Both the position numbers and the translations under genes were made by a program. From Acanthaster planci (lineage: Eukaryota > Echinodermata > Asteroidea > Valvatida > Acanthasteridae), in the NCBI RefSeq assembly GCF_001949145.1, contig NW_019091397.1, positions 461,288-525,287 on the forward strand: a stretch of DNA of 64,000 bases. Direction: 5' to 3'. Under the pieces are notes generated by a model. It was not told the DNA's origin. It saw only the letters and a program-made list of their open reading frames with translations, and did not search any database. Of this stretch, positions 21,150 to 31,522 are shown in pieces (position 1 is the first letter of the stretch; every line of letters starts with the position of its first letter).

Positions 21150-23940
21150 TTTATTGTTGGTGAGCAGAGTTGGAGTTCATCCTGTCCAAGATATTGATGT
21201 TACTTTTCTTCCAGTGTATGAGTTTTTGTCCTGATCTTTTTCTTGTAGATTCCTAATATTTTCATTGCTGTATGCACTGAGAGAAGCGTGTTCATTTCCT
21301 TTATCTAATTCATCTTTCATCGCAATTTGCTCGCTAACAAGCGAACGCCGGTTTATGTTGGGCAACTTGTTGTAGTCCTTTACAGTTTCTCTTAAAGCAA
21401 TGGTTTGGATTACTGGTCTCTCAAAATTGTACTCGACAGGAGTTTGTTGTCTACAAGGATTTGCAGCTTTGCGCACTGCTAGTGGAACTACATCGTCAAC
21501 ATTTTGGTCAAACCGTTCCCACTGATAATGTCTACGTGTACAAAACTGACAGCCGCCGCATGGCAAATCTTTCACATTACAGCCTGTATAGTAGCAGTTG
21601 CAAATCAGAATATCACTTGGTACCCGTGATAAGGAGTGTGCATTTTCATGTTTTGTCCCCTTCCTGTGAATTATGACCATGTCATATTGGCTCAGTTCCT
21701 CGACCCATCTGACCAACATAAAAGATATCAATTTGTAGTGCATTAGCCATGCCAGACTACTGTGGTCTGTTCTAACATAAAACCTACATCCTAGAAGACA
21801 ATGGCGAAATTGCCGGGTAAATCGCACAACTGCCTAGAGTTCTTTGTGGGTAGTGCAGTATTTCCTTTGCGATGGGGACAACACATAATTACCATAGGCT
21901 ACAACTCTCTCCGACCCATTTTGTACTTGAAGCAGTTCAGCCCCAATGGCCGAGTCTGAGGCGTCAGTATCTAAAACAAATGGTTTGCTGCCACTTTTAG
22001 GAAACGCCAAGACTGGACACGTTGTCAGAGCAGACTTTAAATGCTGGAAAGCGTCTTCATGTTCGCTTTCCCACATGAACTGTGCCCTTTTTGTTTTTGT
22101 TATTTGATACAGTAGGCAAGCAATCTTCGCACAGTCCCTCATATGAGCCCTGTGGTAATTTGCAAGTCCCAGAAATCGTTCTACATCTTTGCTTGAGGAA
22201 GGAGTTGGCCAGTTCTTAACAACTTCAATGTTGCTTGGATTTGGAGAGATACCTTCCCTATTAACTAATTTTCCAAAAAAAACGACCTGTTCCTGGAATA
22301 ATTCACACTTCTTGGCTTTTAGTTTGAGGTTGTGGTAACAGAACCTTTCTAAGACCTTGACTAAGTTTTGCATGGAGTTATCGAAATCCTTCCCTAAGAT
22401 AATGATGTCATCTAGATAGGCAAGTACCTGTGTCCAAGTCAAACCCCTCAATATCAGATTCATTGCTCTTTGGAATGTTGCTGGGGCATTACATAAGCCA
22501 AATGGCATACAATGGTGTTCAAACAGCCCATATCTGGTAATAAATGCAGTTTTGGGTCTATCTTTGTCTCTAACTTCAATCTGATAGTATCCACTGCTCA
22601 TGTCTAGAGTGCTGAAATATTGAGTCCCTTCCAGGACATCTAAGCATTCTTCGATGTTAGGTAATGGAAATGCATCTTTAATGGTAACATTGTTCAAGGC
22701 CCTGTAATCAATACAGTAATGAACCTTTCCATCTTTTTTTCTAACAAGTACTGGGGGAGAGGCCCATTCAGATATTGATGGCTCAATCACACCTGCCGCA
22801 AGTAATGCATCTAAATGAGCTTTCTCCTCTCCCTCAAAACCTTGTGGAGTTCTTCTCATTTTTTGTTCAATTGGGGGAGCAGAACCAGTGTTTATTGGAT
22901 GCTTTATGATTGAAAATTTACCCTAATCCATGTCATTCTAGGAGAATACATCAGCATAGTCTGTCAATATTTCAGCAACCATTTCAGAACAATCGGGGGT
23001 TAGACTTTTGCATGACTTTTCCCACAATGTACAAACATGAGTAGGAATGTTCCACACACTCACTTCCTTTATTGATGGGGTGGCTTGGGAATTATCCAGC
23101 GAACACCGGAGAAATTCTGTAGTAACTGGTGAAAAAATGTCTGGTTCGGGTATGATGTCGTCAATCTCAGCCCTTCCAATTATATGCCCCCTTTTTAAGT
23201 GTACATACTTATTGCTATCATTCAACACACTCATGGCTACTTCAATTTCACTATTGTTTTTTGCGGGGTCAGTATCGGAGTCAACTAGTACGTGTGGTAT
23301 AAAAAGACCCTTATGTTGCCTCTCTGGTGCTAGAATGATTAATGGTTTCCCAAAAGAAGACTCGAGCTTCACCTTTGTATTACCGAATTAGGAGGGACTT
23401 CGACCTTCTTCTCAAGCACAACTCTTTGGACCGCACCCGTTCCATCATGGTTCTTTCTCATTTTGGCTTGAATTTTGTCATCCTCTAGAATTATGTCATC
23501 CAGTAAGTCGATCTTACCACCTCATGCTTTTAAGAAGTCCAAACCGAGGATAAATGAGTCGGTAAATGGAGCGACTAGGATGTCCCAAAAGTATGTATAT
23601 TTTCCAATTTTCAGTGGGGCACCCATAATTTTCGTGGCCACCATATTACTATTCGATTTTGCTTTCGATTACTTTTTCTTTTGGAACAGGTAATTTGAGG
23701 TTTTGAGCAAGTTCTTCACTAATTACTGAAACTTGGGCTGCCGTATCGACAACCGCCAACGTATTCCATCTATTTGCACTGGTATCACAAGACTTACACC
23801 AGTTGAATTTGTTGCAAAGTTTACTTCTTTAAGTTCTACACCTCTATTTTTTTGGGGGCTTGTATCCCTTTCATTTGTGCAACCCTCCTCAGCGAATGCC
23901 GGAAAGTGTTGTGACAAGTCAGTTTTATTGGGCCACTAGG
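21150..23940 (-). pseudogene. Gypsy Pol: protease, reverse transcriptase, RNase H
   Basis: Protease: IPVQIDG and VVDTAAQVSVIS near 23720-23755 (DTA in place of DTG). A linker (23372-22940) contains LKRGHIIGRAEI. RT is the long frame 22859-21834: VIEPSISEWASPPVLVRKKD, YCIDYRALNNVT, STLDMSSGYYQI, FGLCNAPATFQRAMN and the catalytic LAYLDDIIILG. RNase H begins KPFVLDTDASDSAIGAEL near 21960 and continues after one stop at 21834 as FRHCLLGCRFYVRTDHSSL and YDMVIIHRKGTKHENAHSLSR. The frame is interrupted at 22927 and 21834 and shifts between protease and RT, so this copy cannot make full Pol, but active-site residues persist. Confidence 0.88.
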
Positions 23941-24000
23941 TGTATGATCAGCTGGTCGTTATCCCTGACGATCAGCAACTATTTGTTTTAAACTAGTGTA

Positions 24001-25650
24001 TTACGAAAGGGTGATGGGAATCGCAATCTTCCTCGTCAAAGTAGTGGTGGGAGATGGGTTTGTGTGGTCACGAACTGATTTTAAATACGTCAGAAGTTCT
24101 TGCATGTTTTTATTAATTTTGGACCAGTCTAAGTGGATGTCAAGGTTATCTTTGCCTGTTTGTTTTACGCGTATCTGCTGGACATTTGAGATCTCAGATG
24201 GGTTTTGGTAACTAAAAGTTACATGCCGAATTTTTGCCCTACTTGTCCTCGACACCAATTTGTGATTGTGCCCTGCAGTTAGTGTGTATTGTATTGCTTG
24301 GTTTAGTGTTTGTGGATCGCGGAAGAGTGCAAGTTCCGCAACTTCAACATCAGCGCAACCTTTCAAAAATGCTTCCCTTGAAATTATTTCAAACACATCA
24401 GTGCTGGATGCAGGGAATGCATGTGACGCGACCTGTCTCACTCGTTGTCCAAATTCTTCAATCGTTTTTCATCTCGTAGGCGTAAAGTAGATAATTCGGC
24501 TTGGTGAATCTTTGGATCCTTCATTTTCCCGAACATCTGCATAAGTTGTGCTTTGACTTTTGAGTAATCAAGCCTAACCTACGGTTCCTGCCACGCATAA
24601 CAATCAAGTGCTTTGTTTGTAAGTGTCCCTCCTACTTGCATCAATTTTGTGCGTTCATCCCACTGAGAACATCATTTTGAACTTTTTAATGAATGCATGA
24701 AAATCACTGCTTCCGTCATATGCGGGTATTTTGGGAAACCGGATTTGGTGCATATTCTCTTGTGTTAGCCTTGCAGTATTTGGGATGTTCTGAGCTCCAG
24801 CAAACGCCGGATTCGTGACGCCCTTCCTTTAGAGACATTAGGGGCCCCACCAGATGCATTTAGCTTCGTGGTTTCTTTGTCTCTGACAATTTGCATTGCG
24901 GGAGCATTAACTCCTAGTGAAGACAAAGAGTTTTGTCCAGAGAATTGGCTGCATGTTTGAGGCACTGTTGCCGTACCTTTCTTTTGCACAGCACTTTTAC
25001 ATGAGGAAAAAGTGGTGGGGCCTTGTCATTTATTATTTTAAGCTCCGCGTCAATCACTTCGTCCCCAGTCTTTTCAACCTTTTGTGATGAGGTTTGGGGT
25101 ATTACTTCGGCTTTTATGTCTAGATTATGGTAAGCTGCTCCTGCTGTTTGCGGATTACTGGGGGTGCTGCTTTGTGCCTTTGTTTCGATGGGTGGACCGT
25201 TTGGTTTGGAATGCAGGTAAGGAATTTGCGAGGGTGGGCATTCTTTTATTATGATTGACATCTTCTGCTTGAGTTTGTCCGACCGAGTCTCCATTTTTTC
25301 ACCCAACTCATGCATAGCATTTCTTAGTTTGGAAGTATTTTCCAGCATGATTTTAATGAGTACATTCATTTGGTTTACCATTATATCCATTGAGTCAGAT
25401 TTTTCTACCGGCGATGGTTTCTCTTTTGTTTATCCCATTTGTCCAGGAGAGAGTTTGACAACATGCTCAATGAAAATGACTCCTTTTTCATTTAGCTCAT
25501 GTAGTTTTGTTTGGAGGGCTGGAAAGTAATGAAAATCATCATAGTAACAAAGCCCTGTTGCTCACGTTTTGAAATTATGGCTTGTGCGTACTTAATTCCA
25601 ACACCTGGTAGAGTTGTCAGTTCTTTAGTCGAGACCTTATTAATGTTCAT
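24001..25650 (-). pseudogene. Gypsy Gag with N-terminal HhH-like motif
   Basis: The minus-strand ATG at 25650 gives MNINKVSTKELTTLPGVGIK then YAQAIISKREQQGFV, close to a ComEA-type helix-hairpin-helix (LPGVG hairpin, K-A-Q-A-I-I helix). After a frame change come a coiled-coil-like segment (MDIMVNQMNVLIKIMLENTS, 25390) and a Ser/Pro-rich linker. A capsid-type C-terminal portion lies at 24441-24001, with FEIISREAFLKGCADVE and TLNQAIQYTLTAG resembling the Gag motif before the nucleocapsid region. No CCHC knuckle was seen. There are several frame breaks. HhH motifs bind DNA non-specifically; their presence in Gag is an observation, their role here is inference. Confidence 0.7.
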
Positions 25651-26065
25651 GATTATGGAAACAGAATTCTACTAACAAGTTAAAAAAGGTTGAAGTTGCC
25701 GTAAACGCCTTCTGCTGCGAGTGATATACAGCAGTTTGTCCCGATTTACAGCAAAAGAAAGATTTCACCCAATAACAAAGAAAAATTACAGATATAGGTT
25801 GTTTTGTTCTATTTTCCACCCCCTTTTTAGTTACTCCTACAGATACAGCAACTTCCTTCCTGAAATTTGTACTAAATAATATATCAAATTACTAAGTTTC
25901 TAGTTAGCAAGGTATACTGGCAAGTTTCAGCAAACGCTACACCATGTCAGCATGCAGAAAAAATTCCAGACGTTTAAAGTTTTACTTTTTGAGTCTTAAG
26001 GCGAGGAAATTCTATACTTATTGAACTTATCGACATCTAACATATTCTTTTTCAATATACGCTAC
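25651..26065. other. 5' leader of the LTR retrotransposon
   Basis: Untranslated A+T-rich sequence between primer-binding site and Gag. No gene seen. Confidence 0.6.
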
Positions 26066-26083
26066 AAATTATCCTCATCGCCA
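26066..26083 (-). promoter_or_regulatory. Primer-binding site (putative)
   Basis: Directly inside the 5' LTR the sense strand reads T-TGGCGATGAGGATAATT. A TGG start complementary to a tRNA CCA end one base from the LTR is the usual gypsy arrangement. I could not name the tRNA. Confidence 0.65.
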
Positions 26084-26084
26084 A

Positions 26085-26330
26085 TGTTGTATTTCCATCC
26101 GGACTCATGCTCACCCTGGGCAGATGGTGTGCAGCTTTACAGCCTTGAGTGCTAAAGTCGTTGGACACGACAAATTGGAACGGCACGTCGACAGGTTTTG
26201 GGTTCACACACAAGACTAGCTCTGTGCATAGGGCGGCTGCCAATTAAAAGGACCACTCTGCATGCAATGGGCATGCCTCATTGATTTATTCAGTATACAT
26301 TGTGAATATTCAACATGCAACTTCACTACA
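26085..26330 (-). repeat. 5' LTR (246 bp)
   Basis: Sense ends TGTAGTGAAG..AATACAACA, matching 17661-17905. Confidence 0.9.
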
Positions 26331-26436
26331 TTCCTCCCCTTCCTATTTTCCTTTGGAGGCGGAAGCAACAATCTTTTATAAGTAAACATAAAATATCAGT
26401 ATACATTGTGAATATTCAACATGCAACTTCACTACA
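26331..26436 (-). repeat. Extra polypurine tract plus 40-bp LTR piece outside the 5' LTR
   Basis: 26331-26396 repeats the 66 bp next to the 3' LTR (17906 onward, including the polypurine tract). 26397-26436 is a second copy of the first 40 sense bases of the LTR. The target duplication follows at 26437, so this extra piece was part of the integrated unit. Confidence 0.85.
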
Positions 26437-26441
26437 ACTAC
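26437..26441. repeat. Target-site duplication, right (ACTAC)
   Basis: Matches 17656-17660; it lies after the extra 40-bp LTR piece and before the resumed PLE reading frame. Confidence 0.8.
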
Positions 26442-27463
26442 ATCCCCCTCGATTCTGACCCCACGGGAACATTCTCACAACAGATTCAGCAGGTGCTGGA
26501 TGATATGTGTTCACACAAGCAACGATTCAAGAAAGTTCATAAGTTTCTGTCCCCTACTGATTGGAGAGCCACTAGGTTTTACCTCCTCCCCAAGATCCAT
26601 AAGGCAGGTAATCCAGGGAGGCCCATCGTTTCTGGAAATGGATCGCCCACTGAACACATATCATTGCTCATTGACACTTTTCTCAAACCCCTCATTCCAC
26701 AGATCCCATTATATATCCATGACACACCAGACTTACTACGTAAGCTGGAAAACACCAAGAACCAGATTCCCAGCACAGCCATCATTGGGACCTTTGATGT
26801 TTCTTCTCTCTATACTAACATTCCCCATGAAGAAGGTATTCGTGCCTGCTGCTCTGCTCTCATGAAGAGCGGACACACAACTCCCCCATCAGTGATGTTG
26901 CAATGATTATGAGACTACTAACCAAGAACAATTTCTCCTTCACAGGCAAACACTATCTCCAGGTACATGGCATAGCTATGGGCACCCGTATGGCTCCCTC
27001 CTTTGCTTGCCTCTTCATGGGTAACCTTGAAGAGCGCATGCTTACTTCAGCACCATGCCGCTCTTGGATCTGGTGGAGATACATCGATGATGTATTTTTC
27101 ATCTGGACCAGTGACAGTGGCAGTCTAGATATCTTCATTAACCATATCAATTCTTTCCACAGGACAATTAAGTTCACGTTGGAATATTCCCTCCATCAGG
27201 CCAACTTTCCCAATGTCAGCATCCGGAAGGAGAACAACCTCGTGACTACTGACCTGTATTCCAAGCCCACAGATACCCATCAGTTTCTTCACATGTCCAG
27301 CTGTCACCCTAGACACTGCAAGACTGGTATTGCTTACAGCCAAGCACTCAGCCTGAGGCGCATTTGTTCTAATGATTCAGATTTCCCCTGTCATACAAAA
27401 GAACCGAAGGGGCATTTAATTGCAAGGGGACAACTATCACCAGGTTCAACGCTCTATCAATAG
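26442..27463 (+). pseudogene. Penelope-like reverse transcriptase
   Basis: RT of the Penelope type, continuing the ORF broken at 17660. Blocks in order: YIPLDSDPTGTF, ARFYLLPKIHKAG-like TRFYLLPKIHKAGNPGRPIV (26575), IGTFDVSSLYTNIPHEEG (26790), stop and frame change near 26905, IMRLLTKNNFSF, LQVHGIAMGTRMAPSFACLF (26960) and the catalytic WRYIDDVFFIW (27078). VSIRKENNLVTTDLYSKPTD then HQFLHMSSCHPRH follow. A frame break near 27460 leads to the endonuclease. Catalytic Asp residues are present. The G-T-x-M-A-P and Y-I-D-D-V-F-x-I-W blocks are diagnostic of PLEs. Confidence 0.9.
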
Positions 27464-27981
27464 GGCCCGCTCCATTCCTAGAAGTCTTGCACTCGAGAAG
27501 ACCCCCCCGTGAAGAAACAGTCCCCAGGGTTCCCTTGGTCACCACTTTCCAGCCTCATCTTCCTCCCCTCCGCAAAATAATCAACAACAACCATCATATC
27601 CTCCACACTTCAGACCACCTAACCAGTGCCATCCCAGACACCCCACTTGTGGCCTACAGGCATCCCCACAACCTACGGGACCTTACCGTTCGGGCAGAGG
27701 TGCCCACATTGGATACCCTTCCCCCTCCCAGTAAGGCACATTTCAAGTGTGATTCTAACAGATGTGTTGTTTGCCAGAACCATGTCCTGGAATCAGATAT
27801 ATTCTCTGGACACTCCTCAGGTACCACAGACAGAACTAAAGGCACTATCACTTGTAGCTCTTCTAATGTCATATATCTTATCTCTTGCAGGGTGTGCAGT
27901 GTTCAGTATGTTGGAGAGACTCAGAACACTCTCAAAAAGCATTTCCATGGCCACAGTTCTAAGGTCAACACCAAATGACTA
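27464..27981 (+). pseudogene. GIY-YIG endonuclease domain of the Penelope-like element
   Basis: A PLE-specific linker and endonuclease that nicks target DNA for priming. The Cys/His linker is CDSNRCVVCQNHV (27750). The nuclease core is NVIYLISCRVCSVQYVGETQ (27865; GIY-like LIS and YVG) followed by LKKHFHGHSSKVN, where the catalytic Arg of the usual R-x-x-x-H helix appears to be changed. The open frame ends at 27978 (TGA) while similarity appears to continue in other frames (GHHFN-like) to about 28160. Confidence 0.85.
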
Positions 27982-28384
27982 GATACCCCTGTAGGCCACC
28001 ACTTCAACCTTCCTAACCATTCTACATGTATATCTGACATGATCTTATAGGGCACAGAATCACTTGGGTTCCTGTAAAGATGCTGTTCGCTTCAACAGGG
28101 AGAATCAAACGCCTCCGCACCATACAACCCCATGGCCTGAACATCAAAGAGGGAAACTTCTAATTAACACTCTTTTCTTTCCCTCTCTTTTGTCAGCAGA
28201 TTATAACCCCCTCCCACTTGGGGTCCAGTTCCATCCATTGTACAGTACTTCTTCTTTAATCTCTTCCCACCTTACATTCCTTTGTTGTTCAACCATGCCT
28301 TTCTTGCAATCCCTTCATCCCTTGCCCCTTTATCCAGCCTGCAGCTTTTTTGACCTTTCTTTTTGTCCTGTTGCATTCATCCAT

Positions 28385-28500
28385 GCTTGGTTGATTCTCT
28401 ATATCCTTGTTTGTCCTGTCCACTTGTTATTTCACCTTTGAGAAAGATTATGCTAGGATCAAAACGTCAGGCCCTCCATATTTTGAAACTTCAAATTAAG
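28385..28500 (+). repeat. Right terminal direct repeat of the Penelope-like element
   Basis: Copy of 16432-16545. It contains TTTGAGAAAGATTATGCTAG then GATCAAAACGTC, which could be a decayed hammerhead-type core (compare GATCGAAAC in the left copy). It marks the 3' end of the element. Confidence 0.65.
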
Positions 28501-30796
28501 CGGATGTAGTGGCGTAGTGGGCCTGAAGGGTTTAAATTACATTGGATTACTGTAATTTTTGGCTCTCTTGCATCTTATTTGATGCTTCATAGCACTATTA
28601 GACTGATTACTGTGCTTACAGCTTCAAAGTCAGCTAGTAAAAAAACAGTTGAAGCCTGAGACGGAGCCAAAGTTGAGTATTGGAAAACAGCCCTGGCTGA
28701 CGACGGCTTAGAAACTTTTGGGGGGGACACGATTAATTGCGCGACTATTCCACTTGATTATTTTTGTAACCAAATAATCAGTTAACCAATTGATGAAAAA
28801 CTACATATTTTAGCCTGGGCGTTTATGGCAAATTGTAAAAATGCATCAAACATATGTTAATGTGTATTTTTCTTGTTTGGTACTTTTCATAGTTAACTGT
28901 AAATAGGTAAAAGCGAATTTCTGCACTCTATTCAATACTTTTAAAAGCAACTTTGTATCAGCTGAAAGAATGTGTAACAAGCTACAAAATTATGCAAAAG
29001 TTTGTCTCTGAAGTTACAATTTTGTTTTTCAAAGCAGGGTTTTTGTTGACTTTTTTTCAAGTATTGCAAGTCTAACCTTTCTTCTAAAAAAGCTTAGGTA
29101 CGTACTTAAGTGGAATATACGGTAAAAGTTTTAAAAAACAAAATAAATGTTGGCGACTGCTATCTCATTAGATAGTTCTTTGCTGATTAAAAGCATAATA
29201 TCATGGACAAAAATTACAAAATGTCTGGGTCTTAAACCACAGTGTGTGGACCTAATATATATCGAGTCAGATCGATAAAAAGTGCCTTCGTCTTGCTGTT
29301 GAAAAACATGTACAAACTATGGGAAAATATGAAGTAGCTCTTGAAGGTTTGCATGATGGAATACGATAAGGTAGAGGAAATGCGGATAAACCATGTGGAA
29401 AATATCTCTTTTGAGTGTGTGGTTCTGAAAAGAACCGGTTTGGTTCTGAAAAAAACTGGTTCTTTTCAGAACTACACATACTCAAAAGAGATATTTTCCA
29501 CATGGGGAAAATATTAATATTTTAAATTCCATAAAAAGTCAGGTGATGAAGTCATTATGACATTATGTTTTGGAAAAGACCTTTGCTATTTAAGAAGTCT
29601 ACAAAGTTCGCAAGTCATAATTACAGTCTTTCATTTTAAGAAATTCAGGGAGAGCTATAAATAGCTCTTCTCAAATCTGTCAGGAGAGAGAATTGCTCTC
29701 CTTAAAATAAACCACCTAAAAGAAATGGCAAATGAGGTAAAACAGTTATTTGTGACCTGGGAGTCTATGTCGTTTCCACTTTCTCTGATGGTTTACATGA
29801 TGACATTCTTGGGGCAATTTCTAAAATGAATTTAGTCCTTGTTCACTTAAAAACGGGTCTACGATAACACACATCATTTCAGTGCTTGTTTTTTTAAGTT
29901 GAACGAGACTTTTTATACTTGCAAATTAAACATACACTATTTAGACCTGACTAACTTAAATGTTACATGTAAGTTTCGACCAACAATTCAACACAGTTGT
30001 ACGTCATGTACATGTACGTGTCCCTTTAATTTAAATAAAAGTGGAAGTGAACCTTTTTCATCCTGATTTGAGCATTTCTTTCCCCCCCCAAAAAAACCTA
30101 AAGGGGATTTGAAAGTTTAAATTTGCACTTAAACTTTGCTCAGTTGATGCAGACGGTAACAAACCTACCTCAATCAAAACGGCACGGCCATTTATGAGAC
30201 CATTGGCCTAATACGGAACGTCATTACCCTAATATGGAACGTAAGGGCATGGCTATTAGAGATTGGCAAATATACTAATAAATCTGAATACACACGAGCA
30301 CGATTGGATGTAGTGAGAATTTAGAAATGTTATGCAGCAACAATGCCATACGTTGCATGTTCTTGGTTGATTTCTGAGTGATTCTCACCACATGCTTTTT
30401 ACAACCATCTCATGATACGGGCCATTGTAAGTTTCAGTATGTTCATGCACGTGTGGACCAAGCCGTACAACTCGTTATCCATTTTTCGTTGTGTTTGTTT
30501 TTTATCAAGTTTTCTTGTATGTATTCCTGCGTGCCATCAATGAAATGCCTTATTAAAGCCGTACATCCGAACTAAACAGTTTGGTTTGGTTCGAAAGTGC
30601 TTTGTTTGATGATTTTGCCTCGGTTCTGCGGTTCGCCTGCAGCACTAGATTAAATTGTGTTTATTGTTTTAATTTACTGTGCATTAAAGTTTAATAGGTA
30701 AACTAAAAAACCAGAGTTAGTATAAAACCTGACATGTTTGTTTTCCAACATGAATTTTGTGCAGCCACAAAGTATACAAAGAGTACAAAGAGTACA
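28501..30796. other. A+T-rich non-coding stretch containing one long hairpin
   Basis: Apart from the inverted repeat listed at 29391, no gene or mobile element is supported. A small TGTACATGTACG palindrome lies at 30008. Confidence 0.5.
29391..29505. repeat. 115-bp near-perfect hairpin
   Basis: Arms of about 50 bp (29391-29440 and 29454-29505) pair with one 2-nt bulge and a few mismatches; the outer 26 bp, from CCATGTGG onward, pair perfectly. The loop is about 13 nt. It could be a palindromic MITE or produce a miRNA-precursor-like transcript. Confidence 0.8.
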
Positions 30797-31055
30797 GTAT
30801 TTAGGTTGTTTTCTGCCATAAATGCAACAACAGTCGCAGATGTGGCTGCAACCCGATCACTTAGCGGTGTGTATGGTTGTGGTATCTTCTCAATAGATAC
30901 TGAGGTCGCAGAAACAGTTTTGAAAGAGGGATGCAGGCCATACGGTGTTTTTGATGAGGTACTATCTACTTCTGCAAAGATGCATGAAGAAAACCAAAAA
31001 GGGCTGTATAACTATAAAAGTGATGGGTGTTACATATTTCATAAAAAAAACAAAC
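30797..31055 (+). repeat. 259-bp direct repeat, copy 1
   Basis: Identical, as far as I can read, to 32951-33209. It is open in one frame (FRLFSAINATTVADVAATRS..) but no domain is recognised. The frame runs beyond the repeat from 30734 to 31165. Confidence 0.9.
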
Positions 31056-31522
31056 GATACCGAGACAAACAAAATATCAAGATCACAGGTTATCGAGACC
31101 TGAAAAGACTGCAAACCGACAGCGCAGCACAGCTACTCGATACACATGTTTTATCAGGAAGTTAAAACAGTCTGCTGATCTAAATCCTCCTGCGGAACTG
31201 CAAATTAAAGAGCTATTGTTATGACTCATCCACCATACCACAAAAGTCTATGATGCGGTAATGCGATGAGCTGTCCATTGTTCACTGGAAGCTGCAGAGT
31301 GCACGGCGTACTCAACCGCAACGGTTTGGCCAGCCTCGCTGAAGCGTTCGTCTGTTCGATGTTGACTGTCGGTGGGGCTTAGCATTTACAAAGCGTTGAA
31401 CGCTTTCAAAAGCGTTGGAATTTTGATCTCACGCCTTACTGAGCACAATGTATTTGCCAGATGTCACAATGCTTTCCCACCAGTGGTCTATACACTGGTC
31501 TTCACTCAATGGGGGCAGTGAT

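Larger units (their letters stand above)
17661..26436 (-). mobile_element. Ty3/gypsy LTR retrotransposon carrying a TatD nuclease ORF
   Basis: An 8.8-kb element on the minus strand, nested in a Penelope-like element. Order in the sense direction: 5' LTR, primer-binding site, Gag with N-terminal HhH-like motif, protease, RT, RNase H, integrase, C2H2-TatD ORF, polypurine tract, 3' LTR. LTR order and RT type place it in Ty3/gypsy. Stops and frameshifts occur in most frames but RT and integrase are long and nearly intact, and the two LTRs differ at only a small number of positions, so insertion is fairly recent. The TatD ORF lies between pol and the polypurine tract and is therefore carried by the element. 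Confidence 0.9.

Noticed and set aside
30734-31165. A host gene with a second partial copy at 32960
   Set aside because: The open frame is explained by a 259-bp direct repeat and carries no domain or splice signals.
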